Below, piece by piece: positions 28,132-36,439 of a stretch of 64,000 nt of DNA; the stretch's first letter is position 1; every line of letters begins with the position of its first letter. The stretch covers positions 186,001-250,000 of the forward strand of contig CAZLFQ010000001.1 of NCBI GenBank assembly GCA_964558975.1. Reading direction: 5' to 3'. The position numbers and the translations under genes are program-made. The notes under the pieces were generated by a model. The model was given only the letters and a program-made list of their open reading frames with translations, did not search any database and was not told where the DNA came from. Origin of the DNA: CAZLFQ01 sp964558975 (lineage in GTDB: Bacteria; Pseudomonadota; Alphaproteobacteria; Rickettsiales; Midichloriaceae).

Positions 28132-29313
28132 CTAATTACAATAGATTTTTCTTACTTCTTCAAAACTCTCGTTTGCAAGTGCGTGTCTTATATCACTCAT
28201 CAACTTATTCATAAAGTGAATATTGTGAATTGATATCAGCGTAAACGCCAATAGTTCCTGTGCTTTTAGCAGATGGTGGATATATGAGCGTGTATAGTTT
28301 TGACACGTATGACATTTACAATCTTTTTCAATTGGTTCTTGGCTTTCACGATTCGCAGAATTGTTTAAGTTGATGTGATCTTTATCAGGCTTAGGATTAT
28401 TGATCGCTTTCACAAGTGCACCTCCGTGACGAGCGAGACGAGTAGGGTGGACACAGTCGAAAGTATCAATGCCGTTTTGTACACCTTCAAATACATCTTT
28501 AACTCCGCCAATACCAAGCAAGTGAATTGGGCGGTCGCGTCTCAAACGTTCGCTGGTATATTCAACAACCTCATACATCTGTTCTTTTGATGCGCCTAGA
28601 GAACCACCAATCGCGTGGCCAAAAAATTCGTTATCATTAACGAAGTCACAAGATTCATTCCTCAAATCTTGGTAAACCCCACCTTGGATGATTCCATATA
28701 AACGCTGCTTTTGACCTGCACCAAGTCTATTGAATGCGATGATAGATCTTTGACCCCATCTGTGGCTCATTCTCATTGAACTTGCAGTATATTTTTTATC
28801 AACATTAAATGGCGTGCATTCATCGAACATTAGAATTAAATCGGCGCCTAATTCATATTGAACTTGAATCGATTTTTCTGGCGTAAGCATGTGCATACTG
28901 CCATCTAAATATGATTTAAATTTCGCACCTTCCTCGGTTATTTTGAGAAGTGTTTTGGGACGGTTGGAATTTCTATTTCCTTTGATCTCAGAGCTTACTG
29001 AGCCATGTCCTAGGCTGAATATTTGAAACCCACCAGAGTCAGTTAGCATTGGGCCTTTCCAATTCATAAACTTATGAAGACCACCAGCTTTTTGGACAAT
29101 TTTAGAACCAGGTTGCAGCATTAGGTGATAGGTATTTGAAAGAATAAACTGCGTATTCTCGGCTTTAAGTTGATCAGTTGTAACGCCCTTAATAGCAGCT
29201 TTTGTAGCGCAAAAAATGAATGCAGGTGTTTGCACCGTACCATTTGGAGTTTCTAGTTCCCCAAGTCTGGCTCTTTTATATTTTGTTTCTTTGTATTTAA
29301 AAGAAAATGACAT
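28132..29313 (-). CDS. tgt: tRNA-guanine (queuine/preQ1) transglycosylase
   Basis: 393 residues. Exchanges G34 of GUN-anticodon tRNAs for preQ1 in queuosine synthesis. TIM-barrel motifs: TPNGTVQTPAFIFCATK, NTYHLMLQPG, LTDSGGFQIFSLG (nucleophilic/acid Asp), GIIQGGVYQDLR, and the second Asp in GIDTFDCVHPTRLARHG. The zinc site is CKCHTC and the His further on (LISIHNIHF). Start ATG 29313. A hairpin lies just before the start (29323-29338). Probably co-transcribed with the unknown 861-residue gene. Confidence 0.97.
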   Translation of the reverse strand: MSFSFKYKETKYKRARLGELETPNGTVQTPAFIFCATKAAIKGVTTDQLKAENTQFILSNTYHLMLQPGSKIVQKAGGLHKFMNWKGPMLTDSGGFQIFSLGHGSVSSEIKGNRNSNRPKTLLKITEEGAKFKSYLDGSMHMLTPEKSIQVQYELGADLILMFDECTPFNVDKKYTASSMRMSHRWGQRSIIAFNRLGAGQKQRLYGIIQGGVYQDLRNESCDFVNDNEFFGHAIGGSLGASKEQMYEVVEYTSERLRRDRPIHLLGIGGVKDVFEGVQNGIDTFDCVHPTRLARHGGALVKAINNPKPDKDHINLNNSANRESQEPIEKDCKCHTCQNYTRSYIHHLLKAQELLAFTLISIHNIHFMNKLMSDIRHALANESFEEVRKIYCN

Positions 29314-29322
29314 TCATGAACA

Positions 29323-29338
29323 GCCCAATTTTGTGGGC
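29323..29338 (-). promoter_or_regulatory. Hairpin in the tgt leader
   Basis: GCCCA / TGGGC stem with a 6-base loop, ending 9 bases before the tgt ATG on the minus strand. No T-run follows, so it is not a plain terminator. It is too small for a preQ1 riboswitch, and I see no preQ1-I consensus. It could modulate initiation of tgt. Confidence 0.3.
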
Positions 29339-29380
29339 ATAATAGCATAATAAAAGTTAGTTGCCAAAGGTGATTTAGAG

Positions 29381-29599
29381 CTATTTCTGGTTTGTTTGAG
29401 TAGAGAGTTGTTGTCCTTGTACTATGCTTACAAACTCTTTGCCAATAAGAGCTTTGGGACTTCTTTTAATAGCTCTTAAATTTGGAGAATCTGAATTAGG
29501 TGAAATATTCTCATTACTTAATGCTGTTGAGTAATTAGGATCATATGTTGTTAGATCTAGCATAGCATCTGCTCTTTTTAGCCTTTTTCCAGTCAGCAT
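29381..29599 (-). CDS. Possible small protein, 72 residues
   Basis: Short frame beginning at ATG 29599 (MLTGKRLKRADAMLDLTTYD), with only a weak GAG upstream. The product is polar, Asn/Ser-rich and without recognisable motif. It lies between the Sec7 gene and tgt on the same strand, in the only non-coding stretch over 300 bases in this window (29314-29680). The rest of that stretch is AT-rich sequence without other signals except the tgt leader hairpin. It may not be a gene. Confidence 0.3.
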   Translation of the reverse strand: MLTGKRLKRADAMLDLTTYDPNYSTALSNENISPNSDSPNLRAIKRSPKALIGKEFVSIVQGQQLSTQTNQK

Positions 29600-29680
29600 A
29601 TAACACAACTCATTTTAATTTGAGTGGGGACTATATACTAAAAGTTATAAACAATCAACTACTAAGCAAGTTTTTTAATA

Positions 29681-31108
29681 CTATCTATTTAGGCCGCCAC
29701 CATCAGTTTTGTTTTTGCCCCCAAGAGCAGCTTTTAAACCAGCTTTTGTTTTATTTACACCTTTTTGTAATTTATCAAGCATGGTTGCTTTTTTTACTGG
29801 CTCTTGAATGTTCTCTCTTTTCTTACCTAAATTGCTTATTTTACTTTCCCATATTCTTTCTTGAACATTTATAGTAGATCTTTCTTTTCTTTCTAATTTA
29901 GGGCGATTTCTTTCGGCTAGGCCTTTCTTGATTTCTTCACTTCTTGAATTAATTTCATCGTCACTTTTTAATATGCCATATACAGTGTCTTTTCGTTCTA
30001 GTTTTGGTCTAACAGAAGGCTTGTGTTGCTCTGTACTCGTCTCGGTTCGTACATGGCTACTTTTAGCTGTTGTCATTGCTTTATTAAACGAATCAATCAA
30101 TTCTTTTACTTCATAATCAAAACTTCCTTTGAAAGTTGTGACAGGCGATTGAAAGCTTGCCGCAAGTCTGCTACATAAATCTAGCGATGAATTAGGGCCT
30201 GGCTGAATTGTTACTGATGGTTTTTTGCCAAATAGTATTCTTGAAAATGCATTAGGAATATACACATCAATCGTTGCACTGGACTTAGAGTTATTATCAT
30301 TTACTGTAATACTTCCTTCATAGCCTCTAAGAGATTGCAATATTGGTTTAGGTTTGTTGTGAGTTACAGAGATGTTGGTTTCACCCTTGAGTGCAGGAAA
30401 AATTTCTGTAATTTGTTCAGTTGTCATAGAGCTCTTAATACTAGGAAGTGATTTGAAAGTCTTGTCATTTCTTAGTAAAAGACTTTTAATTTCTATACCT
30501 TGTGGAGTCTGTGAGAAATTTAATTTAAAAGGATATTTCTGAATTTCCTTATATAAATTATCGAGAAGATTATCATCAAAATTTGCGCTATTATTAGTGC
30601 CCCTGAGATTTCTCTTTAGTTGTTCGGGTGTCATGTGATTTTTAATTGCTGGATTATGGAGATCTGTATTCAGCATGATTGTTTGAAAGGCCAGTGTGTA
30701 TGCGGCATCTCTATTGGAAATTGCAGCTTCTGGATTCCCTCTTATGTATGCTTCAGCAAATTTTTCAACTATGCGATCTATTTTTTGTGCTTCACCAGGT
30801 AATTTAAATTGATCTAAATAAAATCTTAAAGCTTCAACAAAAGATTTTCCGCTTAGGTCAATTTGATTTGAAAATTCTTCAAGAATTTTTGAATTAGTAG
30901 CATCGCTAATATAGTCGCCAACTAATTCTGGGTTAAGATTTTTTGCCTCTATTCTCAAGAATACAGCAATTTCACGCTCTACATCATTAATTCCCTTTTC
31001 AGAGCATGCTTTCTGTATCTTAGCAATTGCGTCTTTTGGTTTCCTATTGAAATCGCGAGCAAGTTGCTCTCTTTCACTTTTACTAAAAATACTTTGAGCA
31101 TCCTTCAT
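29681..31108 (-). CDS. ralF: RalF-like Sec7-domain protein (host Arf exchange factor)
   Basis: 475 residues. The Sec7 domain spans about residues 8-195: LPGEAQKIDR (103-112) contains the catalytic glutamic finger Glu106, and TLAFQTIMLNTDLHNP (138-153) is the second hallmark. Sec7 proteins load GTP on Arf GTPases, which bacteria lack; RalF of Legionella and Rickettsia acts on host Arf. Residues about 200-335 fill the place of RalF's capping domain. The last 140 are basic, with two copies of RPKLERK(D/E) at 367 and 402 and a KxGLKAALGGKNK tail, fitting a type IV secretion signal or membrane-targeting region. No signal peptide. Ultimately of eukaryotic origin by family history. Confidence 0.93.
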   Translation of the reverse strand: MKDAQSIFSKSEREQLARDFNRKPKDAIAKIQKACSEKGINDVEREIAVFLRIEAKNLNPELVGDYISDATNSKILEEFSNQIDLSGKSFVEALRFYLDQFKLPGEAQKIDRIVEKFAEAYIRGNPEAAISNRDAAYTLAFQTIMLNTDLHNPAIKNHMTPEQLKRNLRGTNNSANFDDNLLDNLYKEIQKYPFKLNFSQTPQGIEIKSLLLRNDKTFKSLPSIKSSMTTEQITEIFPALKGETNISVTHNKPKPILQSLRGYEGSITVNDNNSKSSATIDVYIPNAFSRILFGKKPSVTIQPGPNSSLDLCSRLAASFQSPVTTFKGSFDYEVKELIDSFNKAMTTAKSSHVRTETSTEQHKPSVRPKLERKDTVYGILKSDDEINSRSEEIKKGLAERNRPKLERKERSTINVQERIWESKISNLGKKRENIQEPVKKATMLDKLQKGVNKTKAGLKAALGGKNKTDGGGLNR

Positions 31109-31150
31109 AATAAAACCTAGATAAAATTGTAACTACTAAGTAGAATTATA

Positions 31151-31177
31151 AGAAGAAAAAGTTAATTTTTAGTTAAC
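31151..31177 (-). terminator. Possible terminator after nuoG
   Basis: On the minus strand GTTAA / TTAAC with a 7-base loop is followed by TTTTTCTTCTT. The stem is weak (AT-rich), but the T-run and position 35 bases after the nuoG stop fit. Confidence 0.4.
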
Positions 31178-31211
31178 AAAATTAGCAAGTTTGCATGACA
31201 ATATAAAGGAG

Positions 31212-33260
31212 TTAAGCTGCTTTTTTAGGTGCTGAACTGCCAATTACTCTACTGCACTCGGCCATTGTTCTAGAGTTTCTAGAGATTGGATCCGTCATAT
31301 AATAGTTGTTAATTGGGTAATCAAAATGGTCAGCTGCGAAATCCTTCATCTTGCCAATTTCAAGAGGAGTTTTTTCTGAAGTGATAGTATCTAATTTTTT
31401 GAATACTGGGTTCACACGAGCCATTTTATTCCATACATCTTGAACAGACTTATAGCCTAAGCTTATTCCAAGTTTCATAGCTAGCTCACTAAATACAATC
31501 CAATCTTCCTTAGCTTCATTCGGCGGGAAAACAGCAAGTCTAGTTCTTTGCACTCTACCTTCAAGATTAACATACGTTGCAGTTTTTTCCGTATATGCAG
31601 CAGTAGGTAAAATAACGTCAGCAACTTGTGCCCCTTTGTCGCCGTGATGCCCAACGTACACAACGAAAGTATCCTTGCCGATAAGCTTCATATCAATATC
31701 ATCTGCTCCCATTAGGAATAAAACTTCCATATCTTTGCTGAGCATTTTATCGGTCGATCTGAATTTAGAAGAAGGGACGAAACCAATATCAAGTCCACCA
31801 ACTCTTGAAGCTGCTCTTTGAAGCACGTTAAAACCATTCCATGTATCAGTAACAAAGCCGTAGCGGCCAGCTAACTTTTTGGCGTAATACATCACTGCAT
31901 CTAAATCGTTACTTGCAACGACACCTGAACCGATGATTATCATTGGGTTTTTATATTGTTTAAGGGTGTCGCAGAATGGGTTTTGGCCTTCGGCTAATTG
32001 TTTTAAAATCCACGGATTTGCGCCTAAGTGTTTGTAAGGGTAGGTGAGGTCAACTTTATCACCAATAAGTGCTACACTGAGTTTGCCCTGAGTTGCTTCC
32101 TTATGGATTTTTGCGTTTAAAATTGCCGCTTCAATTCTTGGGTTTGAGCCCACAATCAAGCAGAAATCTGCTTTTTCAATTCCCATAATTGAAGTATTGA
32201 AGATGTAGTTACCACGGTGTTCATTATCAAGCAAACTGCCATCTTGGCGGCAATCATGATTGAATGAGCCAAGCTCGTTCAACATCTCTTTCGCAACAAG
32301 CATGCTTTCAACATCAACAAGATCGCCTGCAATAGCGCCAATTTTATCTGGTGCTGAATTCTTTATTTTCTTGGCGATTGCATCATATGCTTCATCCCAG
32401 CTTGTTGGTTTAAGAGTATCTTTTATTTTAACCATTGGAACGTCGAGTCTTTGGTACTTTAATCCGTCGTATGCGAATCTTGATTTATCAGCGATCCATT
32501 CTTCATTTATTTCTTCATTCAGTCTTGGTAAAATCCTCATTACTTCACGTCCACGGCTGTCTATGCGGATATTGCTACCTACTGCGTCAAGTACATCAAT
32601 ACTTTCAGTTTTGTTTAATTCCCAACTTCTCGCTTTAAAGGCGTAAGGTTTGGATGTTAATGCTCCAACTGGACACAGATCGATGATGTTTCCAGATAAC
32701 TCTGAAGTAATGGATTTCTCAATATATGTAGAAATTTCCATGTCTTCTCCACGGTTAATAGCACCAAGCTCATTCGTGCCTGCAACGTCTTCTAAGAATC
32801 TAACGCAGCGCGTGCAATGGATACAGCGTGTCATATGTGTTTTAATTAGTGGACCCATATCTTTATCTTTTACAGCACGTTTATTCTCGTCAAAACGATT
32901 ATTTCCTTTGCCGTATTCCATAGCTTGATCTTGAAGGTCACACTCGCCAGCCTGATCGCAAATTGGGCAGTCTAGCGGGTGATTAATGAGTAGAAACTCC
33001 ATCACACCTTCTCGCATCTTCTTTACTTCAGGAGTGTTTGTATAAACAACCATGCCATCTGCAATTGGTTGAGCGCAGCTCGCAACTGGCTTTGGCGATT
33101 TTTCAACTTTAACTAAGCACATTCTGCAGTTTCCAGCGATGGCTAATCTCTCATGGTAACAAAACCTTGGGATTTCAGCTCCAGCAAGCTCACACGCTTG
33201 GAGGACGGTCATCCCATTTTGAACTTCTACTTGTTTTCCATCAACTGTAACTACTGCCAT
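31212..33260 (-). CDS. nuoG: NADH-quinone oxidoreductase subunit G
   Basis: 682 residues, normal for alphaproteobacteria. The peripheral-arm subunit of complex I, carrying electrons from NADH. The N-terminal 2Fe-2S ferredoxin domain has CYHERLAIAGNCRMC and a fourth Cys (CAQP). The His-Cys3 cluster is HPLDCPICDQAGECDLQDQ, the next 4Fe-4S cluster is CIHCTRCVRF, and the molybdopterin-like but cofactor-free domain follows. No other nuo genes adjoin it in this window, so the nuo operon is at least partly split. Confidence 0.97.
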   Translation of the reverse strand: MAVVTVDGKQVEVQNGMTVLQACELAGAEIPRFCYHERLAIAGNCRMCLVKVEKSPKPVASCAQPIADGMVVYTNTPEVKKMREGVMEFLLINHPLDCPICDQAGECDLQDQAMEYGKGNNRFDENKRAVKDKDMGPLIKTHMTRCIHCTRCVRFLEDVAGTNELGAINRGEDMEISTYIEKSITSELSGNIIDLCPVGALTSKPYAFKARSWELNKTESIDVLDAVGSNIRIDSRGREVMRILPRLNEEINEEWIADKSRFAYDGLKYQRLDVPMVKIKDTLKPTSWDEAYDAIAKKIKNSAPDKIGAIAGDLVDVESMLVAKEMLNELGSFNHDCRQDGSLLDNEHRGNYIFNTSIMGIEKADFCLIVGSNPRIEAAILNAKIHKEATQGKLSVALIGDKVDLTYPYKHLGANPWILKQLAEGQNPFCDTLKQYKNPMIIIGSGVVASNDLDAVMYYAKKLAGRYGFVTDTWNGFNVLQRAASRVGGLDIGFVPSSKFRSTDKMLSKDMEVLFLMGADDIDMKLIGKDTFVVYVGHHGDKGAQVADVILPTAAYTEKTATYVNLEGRVQRTRLAVFPPNEAKEDWIVFSELAMKLGISLGYKSVQDVWNKMARVNPVFKKLDTITSEKTPLEIGKMKDFAADHFDYPINNYYMTDPISRNSRTMAECSRVIGSSAPKKAA

Positions 33261-33380
33261 ATCGATCTATTTTACTAATTAACTAGTAATTTTATAACAC
33301 AGTGATTTTGAACTCTCTATATAAATCTTGAAAAAAAGCCTATAGTTTGCTACTTTTTTAACAACCTAATACGAAACGAT

Positions 33381-33791
33381 ATGTTTGTTCAAAATATCAA
33401 AAACATTGATGCCGCTACAAAGCTAAAGAAAGCTAAGAAAAAACCCGTGGACGGCGAGTTCAGTGTTTTTTTAGATGATACTGAGGAATCTAAGTCTGTT
33501 AATGAAGTGTATTCAACGCCAACGGTTAGCTCTGTTTTATTCTTACAAGATATTAATTCGCAGCAAAATATTACCCAAACAAACTATGAAAGGGGTAAGG
33601 ATCTTCTTGATGGTTTAGATAATTATCGTAAAGCTATTCTGTCTGGAAAAGATAGTGGTGATTTATCAAAAGTAGCGGAGCAACTTAAAGCACAAAGAAC
33701 TAAATCTGAAGATTCTCAATTAGAAAGTCTTATTGATGACATTGAGCTTAGGGCAGCTGTTGAGGCTGCAAAACGCGAATCACAGGAATAG
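33381..33791 (+). CDS. fliX: FliX-like flagellar assembly regulator
   Basis: 136 residues. It matches the alphaproteobacterial FliX layout: a basic N-terminus, GEFSVFLDD (25-33), LFLQDI (about 53-58) where FliX has its L-x-x-Q-E segment, then GKDLLDGLDNYRKAIL (72-87), and the conserved end IDDIELRAAVEAAK (118-131). In Caulobacter FliX is a membrane-associated checkpoint protein coupling flagellar basal-body assembly to FlbD and sigma-54-dependent transcription. No other flagellar gene is in the window, but rpoN lies 7 kb away. Divergent from nuoG. The similarity is recognised from memory of the family and would need a profile search. Confidence 0.75.
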   Translation: MFVQNIKNIDAATKLKKAKKKPVDGEFSVFLDDTEESKSVNEVYSTPTVSSVLFLQDINSQQNITQTNYERGKDLLDGLDNYRKAILSGKDSGDLSKVAEQLKAQRTKSEDSQLESLIDDIELRAAVEAAKRESQE

Positions 33792-33799
33792 ACGTTGTC

Positions 33800-33828
33800 A
33801 TTACGCGATTCATTCGCGTAATCCAGTT
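33800..33828. repeat. Palindromic repeat-type element
   Basis: ATTACGCGA / TCGCGTAAT, a perfect 9-bp stem with a 5-base loop, followed by CCAGTTTT and an AT-rich run. It is 8 bases after the fliX-like stop and could act as its terminator. The CATTxCGCGA...TCGCGxAATCCAG arrangement resembles the dispersed palindromic repeats with a C-A-A-T-C-C-A-G end found across Rickettsiales and other alphaproteobacteria. Confidence 0.5.
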
Positions 33829-33856
33829 TTAATAATTTTTTTAATTAATATTAAAG

Positions 33857-34780
33857 ATGCAAATTGATTTCATAGCCTTTTTCTTGCAAATACTGCCATT
33901 GTACTTATTGGTGCTTTTAGGGTTTGTTGCAGGTAGATACTTTAAGGTTGATAGAAAATCAATTGCTTCGCTTTTATTTTATACAATCATTCCAGTTATA
34001 TTCTTTGAATTTGCTATTAAAACTAAATATCAGGCGAGCGATCTGTTATTACCATTCATATTTTATGGGTTTAGTTTTGTACAAAGTTTTTCATATTATT
34101 ATTTAGCAAAAAGAATTTGGAAACATGACTCTAGGCCTAATATAATTGGTTTCTCAGCAGGTACAGGTAATACAGGTTATTTTGGCCTTCCAATAGTTTT
34201 GTTGTTATTTGATGAGCATATAGTTGGTGTATATATGCTGATGAATATTGGCCTTTCTATATATGATTATACTTTAGGTGCATATCTCATGGCCAAAAGC
34301 AAGTATTCGTCACGTCAGGCTTTGATCCAAGTTACCAGATTACCTATGTTATACGCTTTTGCGGCGGGATTAATTTGCAATAATTTTGGTGTTCAAGCTC
34401 CTGAGATTTTTACCCAGCTGTTTGCAAGTCTTAGGGGATGTTACATAGTATTGGGCATGATGATGATTGGCCTTGGGCTTTCAACAGTTGAGAAATTTCA
34501 CATTAACTGGAAGTTTTTAAGTGTGCTTCTATCGGCTAGATTTATTGCTGCCCCTTTGCTGCTTTTGATTATGGTCTACGTCGATCAAAATTTTCTGCAT
34601 TTATACGGTGAGCAGATACATTTAGCCATGTTAGTTATAGGTTTTGTGCCGCCTGCAGCTAATACTGTGGTTTTTGCAACTATTCATAACTGCCATCCTG
34701 AAGATACCGCAACTGCTGTTTTGATTGGGACAATATTATCAATGGTTTATCTGCCAGTAGCTGTTTCACTATTGTTTTAA
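33857..34780 (+). CDS. AEC-family transporter (auxin efflux carrier/permease type)
   Basis: 307 residues and about ten membrane helices. It has the AEC internal pseudo-repeat with the polar break GFSAGTGNTGYFGLPIVLLL in the first half and the second break around FVPPAANTVVFA in the C-terminal half. Characterised bacterial members move malate, malonate or other organic acids; the substrate here is not predictable. ATG 33857 is the first Met after the palindromic element. Not obviously linked to its neighbours. Confidence 0.85.
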   Translation: MQIDFIAFFLQILPLYLLVLLGFVAGRYFKVDRKSIASLLFYTIIPVIFFEFAIKTKYQASDLLLPFIFYGFSFVQSFSYYYLAKRIWKHDSRPNIIGFSAGTGNTGYFGLPIVLLLFDEHIVGVYMLMNIGLSIYDYTLGAYLMAKSKYSSRQALIQVTRLPMLYAFAAGLICNNFGVQAPEIFTQLFASLRGCYIVLGMMMIGLGLSTVEKFHINWKFLSVLLSARFIAAPLLLLIMVYVDQNFLHLYGEQIHLAMLVIGFVPPAANTVVFATIHNCHPEDTATAVLIGTILSMVYLPVAVSLLF

Positions 34781-34826
34781 GTTACTTTAAAAGGTATTAT
34801 GACATGAAATCTATGATTAAATTTTC

Positions 34827-35252
34827 ATGACAATTAATATTACTTTAGGAAAAGTTGGAGTTGTATTTACTTTAGGGTTCTTAGTAGGGTCAACTGTAAT
34901 ATTCAAAAATTCCTTAAATGTTCTAGAACTCGTTAATGATACACATGATAAATCATCGAAGCTTTTAATTATTAATACTTATTTATATGAGGCTATTGTA
35001 CGTGCTTTGCTAGGTGCGGGAGCTGGGTTGCTCATTGCTGAAAATATGTCAAAAACTGAGTTGTATGGTATTGGAAAAGCAATGGAGCTAGTTTTACTAT
35101 CTATGGCTGGAAGTGGAATTTTAGGTGTGAACCCAGTTATAGCTGGAGCAGGCGTCATTTTAATTAATAGTTTGGTATTATCACCTAAGTTTAGTAATTT
35201 TTGTGAAATGGTTAGAAACGAAATAAATAATTTAAATCGTAGCCTAACTTAA
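34827..35252 (+). CDS. Unknown 141-residue membrane protein
   Basis: Three hydrophobic segments: about residues 6-25 (LGKVGVVFTLGFLVGSTVI), 55-70 (ALLGAGAGLLIAEN) and 88-115 (LLSMAGSGILGVNPVIAGAG). It is rich in Gly and Ala and lacks charged catalytic motifs. Unknown family. Its ATG overlaps (ATGA) the stop of an 8-codon open frame at 34804-34830 (MKSMIKFS) that follows an AAAGG, so initiation could be coupled to this tiny leader frame. It resembles in size and style the other small membrane unknowns of this window. Confidence 0.6.
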   Translation: MTINITLGKVGVVFTLGFLVGSTVIFKNSLNVLELVNDTHDKSSKLLIINTYLYEAIVRALLGAGAGLLIAENMSKTELYGIGKAMELVLLSMAGSGILGVNPVIAGAGVILINSLVLSPKFSNFCEMVRNEINNLNRSLT

Positions 35253-35329
35253 TTTTAATCAAGTTTAACCTTGTAGATTTTTTCTAGTTAATACACAATT
35301 GACTTATAGACAAATAGATCATGTAGTAA

Positions 35330-36439
35330 GTGATTTTAAATAAAAAATATTGGATTGTAATAGGTGTAACAATAGTAACTATTATTTTCTTAGTTGCTTC
35401 TAGCTCTATTAAATCTCCAGTAACTGCAAAAATTACCAAGGTAAATATTGTTAAACCATCTCGGATGGATGTACCAAAGGTTATTAATGTTGTTGGTAGT
35501 ATATTGCCAAATCAGCTTGTTGAAATTAACTCGCGCATCGAGGGACAACTTGAGAAAATTTTCTTTAAAGATGGCGACTATGTGAATGAAAATCAGGATT
35601 TATTTAAAATTGACGATGCTTCAATTAACGCTCTTATAGCTCAGCAGCAATCAACATTAGATAAAAATTTAGCACAGTTAGACTATCTTAAATCTCAGTT
35701 AGATAGAGCTGAAAAAATTTATAAAGCTGGATATAAAACAACTGATGAATATGAAAATTTAAAAAGCTCACATTCTGGGATGAAAGCCCAGATTGACGGT
35801 GATAAAGCTGCACTAGAAAATTTGAATATTCAAAAAGGTTATACGTTAATTAAAGCCCCAATTTCAGGTAGGGCTGGTACAATTAACATTACAGTTGGTA
35901 ATAATGTAAAAGAAAACGATACCAATCCATTAGTAACTATTAAACAGATAGATCCAATTAAAGCTAAATTCTCATTTGCACAAAAGTACTATGATGAATT
36001 AAGGGAGAATTCAAAAGATGCTAAATTAAAAGTTATTGCTACAAAACCAGACAGTAATGAAAAGATTGAGGGTGAATTAAGTTATTTTGAAAACACACTA
36101 GATGAGAATATCAATCTTTCTGCGATAGCAACTTTTAACAATAAAGAGGAGAAGTTGTGGCCAGGTATGTTTGTTGAGCTACAAGTAATACTTTCAATTG
36201 ATAAAAATGTGGTAGTTATTCCAGAAGAAGATATTCACACTAAACCAGATGGATCTAAATATGTTTTGATCGCCGTGGATTCTTTTGTAAAAGTGCTTCC
36301 TGTTACAGTTAAAAGAATCCAAGATGATAAAGCTATTGTTGAAGGGAATATTGACGAAAACACTCTGGTAATTTCAACAACTAATAGAGTTTCTGAAGGT
36401 GATAAAATAGATATTCAGTCTGACGAAGGTAAGTCATGA
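35330..36439 (+). CDS. RND efflux periplasmic adaptor (membrane fusion protein)
   Basis: 369 residues, GTG start at 35330. One N-terminal membrane anchor (residues about 6-24), then the HlyD/AcrA layout: a split biotinyl-lipoyl domain (RIEGQLEKIFFKDGDYVNENQ and IKAPISGRAGTINITVGN), an alpha-hairpin between them (about 100-150), and the beta-barrel and membrane-proximal domains. It links the inner-membrane pump to an outer-membrane channel. Overlaps the pump gene by 4 bases (ATGA), so the two are translated together. No TolC-type gene is present in this window. Confidence 0.94.
   Translation: MILNKKYWIVIGVTIVTIIFLVASSSIKSPVTAKITKVNIVKPSRMDVPKVINVVGSILPNQLVEINSRIEGQLEKIFFKDGDYVNENQDLFKIDDASINALIAQQQSTLDKNLAQLDYLKSQLDRAEKIYKAGYKTTDEYENLKSSHSGMKAQIDGDKAALENLNIQKGYTLIKAPISGRAGTINITVGNNVKENDTNPLVTIKQIDPIKAKFSFAQKYYDELRENSKDAKLKVIATKPDSNEKIEGELSYFENTLDENINLSAIATFNNKEEKLWPGMFVELQVILSIDKNVVVIPEEDIHTKPDGSKYVLIAVDSFVKVLPVTVKRIQDDKAIVEGNIDENTLVISTTNRVSEGDKIDIQSDEGKS

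Noticed and set aside
29314..29345. preQ1 riboswitch before tgt
   Set aside because: The hairpin has no preQ1-I loop consensus or A-rich tail, and it sits too close to the start codon.
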